The notes beneath the pieces are model-generated. The model ran no database searches and was not told the origin of the DNA. It was given only the letters and a program-made list of their open reading frames with translations. A stretch of DNA of 16,330 nt from Smithella sp. UBA2180 (lineage in GTDB: Bacteria; Desulfobacterota; Syntrophia; Syntrophales; Smithellaceae): assembly GCA_002327415.1 (NCBI GenBank), contig DCVU01000041.1, positions 1 to 16,330 of the forward strand. Reading direction: 5' to 3'. The translations under genes and the position numbers were made by a program. This document shows, piece after piece, positions 1 through 5,746 of this stretch. Numbering within the stretch: the stretch's first letter is position 1; every line of letters starts with the position of its first letter.

Positions 1-34
1 CTTTAATGCCTGTACTGACGCTGGAAATGTTCAT
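1..34 (-). CDS. Partial CDS, N-terminus of a KaiC-like protein (runs off left edge)
   Basis: On the minus strand an ATG at 34-32 opens a frame that reads MNISSVSTGIK to the window edge. A good Shine-Dalgarno (AGGTG) lies 8 bases before it. The SSVSTGI run matches the N-terminus of the large protein encoded at 5574-2983 (SKVSTGINGLDEIL), and STGIxGLDEIL is the usual opening of KaiC/RadA-like domains. It is therefore probably either a KaiC-family ATPase or a paralogue of that large protein. Only 11 codons are visible, so the call rests on the motif and the RBS. It is divergent from nrpR and shares its upstream region. Confidence 0.5.
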   Translation of the reverse strand, partial: MNISSVSTGIK

Positions 35-411
35 TACTAAAGCACCTTTATCTGACAATATTTATGGATTACGATAACTCCAAATTTAAATTAAATCACT
101 ATTTTTGTTAGCAAAGCAGCTAAAAAATGAAATTTTATCTTTATTCTATCACACCAGTACAGTGATACAAAAAGCTTTCTCTTGCGAAAGAACAATTACC
201 ATCTGTCTTTTCGCCTTGATGAGATAATCATTTTAAAGGTTACAAACCTTTTCTAATCTTGAAATTATCAATTTAACTTCTTATCTACATATATTTTATA
301 AATATATGTAAGATTTTAATAATACACTATTTATCTCAATTACACGGCTAATTCTTTTTGCTTTTTGATACAATATTGAGCCAAAATAATTATTTTGAAA
401 CATTTTTGTGT
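35..411. other. AT-rich divergent intergenic region
   Basis: No gene was found here. The stretch is strongly AT-rich and separates the leftward partial gene from the rightward nrpR. It holds a 25-base AT palindrome (286-310), a short 7-bp hairpin at 235-251 (AAAGGTT-aca-AACCTTT) without a clear T-run, and a 5-bp hairpin near 174-190. I checked both strands for GG-N10-GC sigma-54 elements and found none with correct spacing. Confidence 0.6.
286..310. repeat. Perfect 25-base AT palindrome
   Basis: The arms TACATATATTT (286-296) and AAATATATGTA (300-310) are exact reverse complements around the 3-base centre TAT. It sits about 165 bases before the nrpR start and 250 bases before the leftward partial gene. 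It could be an operator or a cruciform-forming site. Nothing ties it to a known regulator. AT-rich DNA makes palindromes easily, but 11 of 11 paired bases is notable. Confidence 0.45.
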
Positions 412-440
412 TTGACAATAATGTTATTTATAAGTAGGAA
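406..440 (+). promoter_or_regulatory. Probable sigma-70-type promoter of nrpR-gdhA
   Basis: A perfect TTGACA lies at 412-417, but with 17-bp spacing its -10 would be the weak TAGGAA (435-440). An alternative pair is TTGTGT (406-411), 17-bp spacer, TATAAG (429-434; five of six consensus bases), giving a start near 441. Either would place the transcription start at or just before the dyad at 442-459, about 30-35 bases ahead of the ATG at 477. The exact -10 cannot be decided from sequence. Confidence 0.45.
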
Positions 441-441
441 T

Positions 442-459
442 ACGGCAAGCCATTGCCGT
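442..459. promoter_or_regulatory. Dyad ACGGCAA-GCCA-TTGCCGT, candidate NrpR operator
   Basis: A perfect 7-bp inverted repeat with a 4-base centre lies between the likely promoter and the Shine-Dalgarno of nrpR. Read as half-sites it is GGCA-N6-TGCC. Known archaeal NrpR operators have the same geometry (GGAA-N6-TTCC in Methanococcus, GGTA-N6-TACC in Methanosarcina). Overlap with the transcription start would suit autorepression. The operator role is inferred; as RNA it could equally be a small leader hairpin. Confidence 0.45.
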
Positions 460-476
460 TTGCCGACAGGAAACGT

Positions 477-1478
477 ATGAAACAACTTTTTAAACCGGAA
501 GACATAGAAAGGAAAGTTATCCTTATTTTAAAGATTCTGAACAAAAGTCCGGAACCCATGGGGGCCCGTGTAATTGCCCGGCTGATGAATGAACGCAATG
601 TCCAATTGAGTGAACGGACTGTCCGCTATCATCTTAAACTTATGGATGAACGAGGACTGACGAAACTTATCGGAAGGCGTGATGGAAGAATCATTACCAG
701 CCTGGGACAAGACGAAATCAACAACGCGCGTGTTCAGGATAAAATCGGACTTTCCATCTCCCGCATTGATGTCCTCTCTTTTAAAACAACTTTTGACCTC
801 AAGAAGATGCACGGCCTGACGCCTGTTAATATTTCCTTCTTTCCGCAGGATCAATTCAAGAAAGCTCTGGCAGCGATGAAACCTGTTTTCAAGAAGAACC
901 TTGCGGTAAGTTCCCGTGTGGCAATTGCCCCGGCAGGAAAATCTCTGGGAGACATTGTTGTTCCCGAAGGGAAAATGGGCCTGGCAACCGTTTGCAGTAT
1001 TTTGATCAACGGCGTCCTTTTAAAACATGGAATTCCTATCGATTCCAAATTCGGCGGAATTCTCCAGATAAAAAACAGTGAGCCATTAAGATTTGTCGAA
1101 CTGATTCATTATGCCGGTTCATCACTTGATCCGTCAGAAATATTTATCCGCGGCAAAATGACATCGGTGGGACAGGTAGTGGAAAAAGGCGAAGGAAAAA
1201 TTCTGGCTAACTTCCGTGAAATACCGGCGCTGAGCTGCAATCTGGTTGAAGATATCAAAGGTAACCTGATCAGAGCCGGAATTAACGGTGTTCTTTCCAT
1301 CGGCAGCACCGGAAACCCTGTTGGACAAACAAATGTGGATTTAAACAAAGTGGGGATGATTCTTGTCGGCGGATTGAATCCGGTGGCCAAAGCTTACGAA
1401 GAAGGTTTTGACGTGGATAACAAGGCCATGTCCACCGTAATGGAATATGAAGATCTGCAAAGCATTGAAGAAATTTAA
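477..1478 (+). CDS. nrpR: NrpR-family nitrogen regulator (winged helix + NrpR domain)
   Basis: This is a transcriptional repressor family best known from methanogens, where NrpR binds nitrogen-gene operators and is released by 2-oxoglutarate. Residues 1-75 form a winged helix (ILKILNKSPEPMGARVIARLM, then SERTVRYHLKLMDERGL, ending in GRRDGRIITSLG). Residues 85-330 form one NrpR/DUF128 effector domain, with landmarks PVNISFF, VPEGKMGLATVCS, IPIDSKFGGILQI and VGMILVGGLNPVAKAYE. Having one effector domain differs from the two-domain Methanococcus protein. I chose ATG 477 because AGGAAA lies just before it; a TTG at 453 in the same frame has no RBS and falls inside the dyad. gdhA follows 36 bases downstream, so the two are probably co-transcribed. 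The neighbouring nitrogen genes are its likely targets. Use of NrpR outside archaea is less studied. Confidence 0.85.
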   Translation: MKQLFKPEDIERKVILILKILNKSPEPMGARVIARLMNERNVQLSERTVRYHLKLMDERGLTKLIGRRDGRIITSLGQDEINNARVQDKIGLSISRIDVLSFKTTFDLKKMHGLTPVNISFFPQDQFKKALAAMKPVFKKNLAVSSRVAIAPAGKSLGDIVVPEGKMGLATVCSILINGVLLKHGIPIDSKFGGILQIKNSEPLRFVELIHYAGSSLDPSEIFIRGKMTSVGQVVEKGEGKILANFREIPALSCNLVEDIKGNLIRAGINGVLSIGSTGNPVGQTNVDLNKVGMILVGGLNPVAKAYEEGFDVDNKAMSTVMEYEDLQSIEEI

Positions 1479-1514
1479 TTAATAATAAACAATTTTTTAA
1501 AGGAGGATTTAAAC

Positions 1515-2870
1515 ATGTCAGTAATTAAAGATGTTATTGCCAAAGTCAAACAAACCGATCCCAACCAGCCGGAGTTTCATCAGGCTGTTGAAGAAGTTAT
1601 GGAGACATTGGAACCTACAGTAAAAAAACACCCGGAATACGTCAAGGCCAATATCTATGAACGACTCGTGGAACCGGAAAGAGCAATGCAGTTCAGAGTT
1701 CCCTGGGTAGATGATAAAGGCAATGTTATCGTTAACAGAGGATTCCGCGTTCAATTCAATAACGCCATCGGCCCTTTCAAGGGCGGTCTGCGCTTCCATC
1801 CTTCAGTCAATCTGGGAATCATCAAATTTCTGGGCTTTGAACAAATTTTAAAAAATGCTCTGACTACTCTGCCGATGGGCGGCGGTAAAGGCGGTTCCGA
1901 CTTCGATCCCAAGGGAAAATCGGACGGAGAAGTAATGCGTTTCTGCCAGGCTTTCATGCGTGAATTATTCCGCCATATCGGCGCTGATGTTGACGTTCCC
2001 GCGGGCGATATCGGTGTAGGCGGTCGTGAAATCGGTTATCTTTATGGCTATTACAAAAAAATCCGCAATGAACACACCGGCGTTCTTACCGGCAAGGGAA
2101 TGTCCTACGGCGGAAGTTTGATTCGTCCAGAAGCTACGGGCTACGGCACAACCTATTTCGCCGCGGAAATGCTGGCCACCCGCAAGCTGAATTTCAAAGG
2201 TAAAACGGTCGCCATCAGCGGCGCCGGCAACGTTGCGCAGTACGCAGTGGAAAAAGTAACCCAGCTGGGTGGAAAAGTCATTTCTCTTTGCGATTCATCA
2301 GCGACTATCATTGATGAAACCGGTATTGATAGCAAGAAATGCAATTACGTTCTGGAATTGAAAAATGTCAGACGTGGCCGCATCAGTGAATACGCGGACA
2401 AGTATAAGGCCACTTGCTTCGAAGGCAAGAATGTCTGGGATGTTATTCGTGAACAGGGAATCAAAGTGGATATCGCTCTGCCCTGCGCGACACAAAATGA
2501 AATTAACGGAAAGAATGCCGCGGCTCTCGTGAAAAACGGATGTATCTGCGTGGCTGAAGGAGCCAATATGCCCTCCACTCCCGAAGCTATAAATATTTTC
2601 CAGGATAAGAAAATCCTTTACGGTCCTGGTAAGGCGGCCAACGCCGGCGGCGTGGCCACATCTGGCCTCGAAATGAGCCAGAACAGCATGCGATATTTAT
2701 GGACGAGCGAAGAAGTTGACAACCGCCTGCTCCTCATCATGAAGAGCATTCACAAAAATTGCTATGATACAGCGGAAGCTTATGGTAAGAAAGGTGACTA
2801 CGTTACCGGCGCCAACATCGCCGGATTCACCAAGGTTGCCGACGCTATGCTGGCCTACGGTGTAGTGTAA
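1515..2870 (+). CDS. gdhA: Glutamate dehydrogenase, hexameric (probably NADP-linked)
   Basis: It catalyses reversible reductive amination of 2-oxoglutarate to glutamate in the cytoplasm. At 451 aa it has the normal length of the small hexameric family. Numbering coincides with the Clostridium symbiosum enzyme: substrate-binding K89 (GPFKGGLRFHPS), K113, catalytic K125 (PMGGGKGGSDFDP) and D165 (VPAGDIGVGGRE) are all present. A Rossmann domain begins near residue 230 (SGAGNVAQYA). The RBS AGGAGG at 1501-1506 is strong, 9 bases before the ATG. Being behind nrpR suggests NrpR control, with GDH as the high-ammonium route beside the GS/GOGAT genes nearby. Cofactor preference (NADP over NAD) is inferred from family resemblance. 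Confidence 0.93.
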   Translation: MSVIKDVIAKVKQTDPNQPEFHQAVEEVMETLEPTVKKHPEYVKANIYERLVEPERAMQFRVPWVDDKGNVIVNRGFRVQFNNAIGPFKGGLRFHPSVNLGIIKFLGFEQILKNALTTLPMGGGKGGSDFDPKGKSDGEVMRFCQAFMRELFRHIGADVDVPAGDIGVGGREIGYLYGYYKKIRNEHTGVLTGKGMSYGGSLIRPEATGYGTTYFAAEMLATRKLNFKGKTVAISGAGNVAQYAVEKVTQLGGKVISLCDSSATIIDETGIDSKKCNYVLELKNVRRGRISEYADKYKATCFEGKNVWDVIREQGIKVDIALPCATQNEINGKNAAALVKNGCICVAEGANMPSTPEAINIFQDKKILYGPGKAANAGGVATSGLEMSQNSMRYLWTSEEVDNRLLLIMKSIHKNCYDTAEAYGKKGDYVTGANIAGFTKVADAMLAYGVV

Positions 2871-2898
2871 TAAAACAAATTTATATAAATATAATTTT

Positions 2899-2939
2899 AA
2901 GGTCGCATCCTGCTAAAGGCTGCGACCTTTTTTATTTTT
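2899..2939 (+). terminator. Intrinsic terminator after gdhA
   Basis: A 9-bp GC-rich stem (AAGGTCGCA 2899-2907 / TGCGACCTT 2921-2929) with a 13-base loop is followed by a T-rich run to 2939, 29 bases past the gdhA stop. Because the A-rich left flank becomes U-rich on the other strand, it could also stop the converging minus-strand operon that ends at 2983. Confidence 0.85.
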
Positions 2940-2982
2940 GGCACTTTTTACTAGTCAAGATGACGCTTATAAAACGTTATCC

Positions 2983-5574
2983 CTATTTATTAGAAAAGCA
3001 TATCATCTTCTGTGTCACAATATCCGAAAGCAGGCGCAAATCTTTCGTCCTTACATCATACACACGCACTACTTCCTTGTATTTCTCATCATCCGGCATC
3101 AGATCAGTGAGAATATTCGGCTGTTTTACAAGCCAGGGCAGATTGAAGATGACATCTTTTCTTCCCGGATATATGGCCACGTAAAATATATCCATCTCGA
3201 CCATATCCTGAAAAAAATGCGTGCCGAATGAAAGATCAGGCACTAGACTGCCATCGGTATAGGCTATCTCGCCGATTGCGGCTATATTGTTGATTTCCGA
3301 GAAAGTCACTGGCACGCCCATTGCCGGAGTTGTTGTTCCCCAGCGGCCGGGACCCAAAAGAATTGTCGGCATTTTTTCCCGCTTGCCTATCATCTTGTTT
3401 AGTTTTCCCACCAGTCTGGCAATCTCGTATTTTTCCGAAAGTGATAATTTCGCGTAACCCTGAGGATCGATGTAAGTAATGCGGGAAATAGACCGATAGA
3501 CACTGCCGCCCATAAAGTTGGCATCCTGCCGCAGCAGAATTTTTGACCTGCTAATTTTTTCCGGCAGATCCACCCTGCTGTAATGGCCTTTTGTCTGGAA
3601 TGGCCGGCATTGCAGAAGATTGATTTTGGGTTTGCCTTCCGCGTTGAAGTTGACTGTAAATTCAATATCCACAGGGTAACGATAAACCTGATCCAGCTTT
3701 TTGAGCATTCTGGACATTATTCCCGCAAAGGGGGTGCTGGAAAGCAATTCATCGAAAGTCAGTATCCAGACATCCTGCATTTTTTTGCCCGTTGATCTCA
3801 GATATTCCGTGGCCTTCAGATCACGCGTAGCGATGATGTCCATATGCGCCTCAAAATTTTCATTGAGCACTTCCATCAGCGGCAGAGATTGAAATTCGTT
3901 TTCCTTTAAGTTCAGAAGATCGACTTCCCGCTGAGTGAAACGCTGCATGTCTTCCTGTTTGGCATAAGGTTTAACCAAAGGCGCGTCGAGGGCGACAATC
4001 CTTGGATAATCATTCTCTACACGATTAACCGCCCGCGTTCCCAGACCGAATACAATCCGTAGCATTCCGGACTTGGGATCCATTCCTTTTTGCCAGACGA
4101 ATGAATTATATGATAAGCCGACTCCGGCCAGATCAGGAAAGAAATAATATTGCCGGTGCGACCCGGAAACTCTTTGCACTAAAAGAGCCATTTGTTCATC
4201 CTGACCTCCCAATCCCCGCTGCCTTCGATAGGTCAGAGCATCAACATTCATTGTACTGGCAAATATTTTACGCACAGCTTCTTCAAAATTATTGTAACGC
4301 AGTCCCGGCGTCCCCTGATTGGCGCAAAAATAGCTTTCATACTTTCCGGCAAACGCGTTGCCGAAAGCATCTTCCAAAAGACTGCTGGAGCGCACAATTA
4401 TCGGGGACTGCCCGAAATACTCCAGCATCAACTGGAACTGTTCCTTAACTTCGTCGGGAAATACCCCATACAACATCTTGCTTCGGAGTTCTTTCGCCAC
4501 CTCAAAATAGCCTTCCTCCGTCTTTTGATTCATCAGCAATTTCCACCAGCCGTTCTGCACCATATAGGAATAAAAAACATCTGAGCCGATGAAAAAAGAA
4601 TCGTGCAACTCCATCTGCCCGGCCCAATCAAAAGATGTATCCTTAAGCAGAATGTTGCGCGCTAAAAGCATTCCCACCGATTTGCCGCCGATAAATCCCG
4701 TTCCAATCAAACGCTTTTTGATCTCGACAAGGTCTTCCAGAGTGAAATATTCTTTAACCAGAGAAAGCATTCTTTTTTCCCGCCCCATGAGCACACTGGA
4801 TAATTTCTCCACCATTTCCTGTTTCTCTTTAACCGCGGCAGGGTCTTCCAGAATTTCATTAGCCCGCCAGAAGATGCGATCCCAGTAGTCCAGATTACGC
4901 ACGCCGCTGGTTGAATCTTTGCCGGTTAAACACGAAAGCAGACTGGCTGTATCGGCGCTGTTTAAGATAGGCACGAACTTATCTCCTTCCATGATGTGGG
5001 GGAGAAACATGGTTGGAGTATAGCGTTGCCAGGCCTTCAGAGGATGGACGCAAAGCTTGCCGTTATTGTTATAAACATCCATGAGAACCTGAGTTGTTTC
5101 ACGGATACGGGCAACTGTTTTATAGGAATGACGTCCTCTCAGGATAGAGAAATAGGCTACAGTATTTAACTCGAACAGATAGGGACAGGTAATGACAAAA
5201 AAGTTGCCGATCATCAAATCGGTGGCCCAGGCCATGAGCAGATCAGACAAGCAATCAAAAACATAAAATACATCGCGGCCTTCATCGCGAACAATGTTAT
5301 GAACTTGAGTGGAAAAGGATTCAAAACCGCTGTTGGCATTTAACTTATAAACTTTTATGTTCTTGTTGGCTTCTAAAAGAGGCGGATGGTTGGCAAAACG
5401 CATATAGACCACAGTCTGCTTCTGAGCCAGAGACGTCTTCACGTAGGGTTTAACGAACGCTTTATAATCTGCGATTTCATCAACCTGAAAGACAACGTTA
5501 TCACCCATCTGGAGGAAATTGAGAATTTCATCCAGTCCATTGATACCGGTACTAACCTTGGATAATGATGTCAC
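2983..5574 (-). CDS. KaiC-like / PEP-synthase ATP-grasp domain protein, no catalytic PEP domains
   Basis: An 863-aa cytoplasmic protein. Residues 1-230 resemble a KaiC/RadA fold (STGINGLDEIL at 8-18, VFYVFDCLSDLLMAW further on), but the Walker A position reads MGDNVVFQVDEIADYK and has no GKT/S. About residues 290-665 match the nucleotide-binding domain of PEP synthase/PPDK: FIGGKSVGML, then IVRSSSLLEDAFGNAFAGKYES, ending in INLLQCRPFQ. The phosphohistidine domain (TSHAA-type motif) and the PEP/pyruvate TIM barrel are both missing. The last 200 residues carry LLGPGRWGTTTP near residue 740 and no domain I can name. It is thus not a working PEP synthase, though often labelled as a PEP/pyruvate-binding protein. 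I chose GTG 5574 (GGTGG 7 bases before it); a TTG at 5637 lies upstream of a probable -10 box. It is last in the glt run, with a 172-base gap that may carry its own promoter. A regulatory or ATP-sensing role is a guess. Confidence 0.72.
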   Translation of the reverse strand: MTSLSKVSTGINGLDEILNFLQMGDNVVFQVDEIADYKAFVKPYVKTSLAQKQTVVYMRFANHPPLLEANKNIKVYKLNANSGFESFSTQVHNIVRDEGRDVFYVFDCLSDLLMAWATDLMIGNFFVITCPYLFELNTVAYFSILRGRHSYKTVARIRETTQVLMDVYNNNGKLCVHPLKAWQRYTPTMFLPHIMEGDKFVPILNSADTASLLSCLTGKDSTSGVRNLDYWDRIFWRANEILEDPAAVKEKQEMVEKLSSVLMGREKRMLSLVKEYFTLEDLVEIKKRLIGTGFIGGKSVGMLLARNILLKDTSFDWAGQMELHDSFFIGSDVFYSYMVQNGWWKLLMNQKTEEGYFEVAKELRSKMLYGVFPDEVKEQFQLMLEYFGQSPIIVRSSSLLEDAFGNAFAGKYESYFCANQGTPGLRYNNFEEAVRKIFASTMNVDALTYRRQRGLGGQDEQMALLVQRVSGSHRQYYFFPDLAGVGLSYNSFVWQKGMDPKSGMLRIVFGLGTRAVNRVENDYPRIVALDAPLVKPYAKQEDMQRFTQREVDLLNLKENEFQSLPLMEVLNENFEAHMDIIATRDLKATEYLRSTGKKMQDVWILTFDELLSSTPFAGIMSRMLKKLDQVYRYPVDIEFTVNFNAEGKPKINLLQCRPFQTKGHYSRVDLPEKISRSKILLRQDANFMGGSVYRSISRITYIDPQGYAKLSLSEKYEIARLVGKLNKMIGKREKMPTILLGPGRWGTTTPAMGVPVTFSEINNIAAIGEIAYTDGSLVPDLSFGTHFFQDMVEMDIFYVAIYPGRKDVIFNLPWLVKQPNILTDLMPDDEKYKEVVRVYDVRTKDLRLLSDIVTQKMICFSNK

Positions 5575-5625
5575 AGGCCTTCCACCCTGACTATATTTTT
5601 TGATATAATAAAATCGTTTCTGCAC

Positions 5626-5631
5626 ATTATA
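5626..5631 (-). promoter_or_regulatory. Possible -10 box upstream of the KaiC-like/ATP-grasp gene
   Basis: A perfect TATAAT on the minus strand lies 51 bases before the GTG at 5574. The best -35 is weak (TGGCAT, 16-bp spacer). If used, transcription would start near 5619, downstream of the alternative TTG codon at 5637, which supports the GTG start. Confidence 0.35.
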
Positions 5632-5685
5632 CTGCAATTTTCAGATAATGCCATATTTGTGACAAATAACTGCTGTCTGGCAGGA

Positions 5686-5716
5686 TACCCCAGCGAATGC
5701 CGGGCATACTGGGGTA
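5686..5716. repeat. Hairpin between the gltB-like gene and the KaiC-like/ATP-grasp gene
   Basis: An 8-bp perfect stem (TACCCCAG 5686-5693 / CTGGGGTA 5709-5716) encloses a second small stem (ATGC 5697-5700 / GCAT 5704-5707). No T-run follows on either strand, so it is not a standard intrinsic terminator. It may be a REP-like intergenic palindrome or an RNA stability/processing hairpin between two cistrons. Confidence 0.45.
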
Positions 5717-5746
5717 ATCTAGGCACATCTTTCTTTAATCATGGGC

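Noticed and set aside
346..361. Sigma-54-like CACGGCTAATTC...TTGCT upstream of nrpR
   Set aside because: The GG and GC are 12 bases apart, not 10, and sigma-54 promoters do not tolerate that spacing.
453..476. TTG start giving 8 extra residues on NrpR
   Set aside because: It lies within the dyad and lacks a Shine-Dalgarno; ATG 477 has AGGAAA just before it.
5575..5637. TTG start giving a 21-residue extension of the KaiC-like/ATP-grasp protein
   Set aside because: It lies upstream of a TATAAT box and has no RBS, while GTG 5574 has GGTGG at proper spacing and begins right before the conserved STGI motif.
5632..5655. Sigma-54-like TGGCATTATC...TTGCA on the minus strand before the KaiC-like/ATP-grasp gene
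   Set aside because: The GG-to-GC distance is 15 bases. The perfect TATAAT just downstream is a better promoter candidate.
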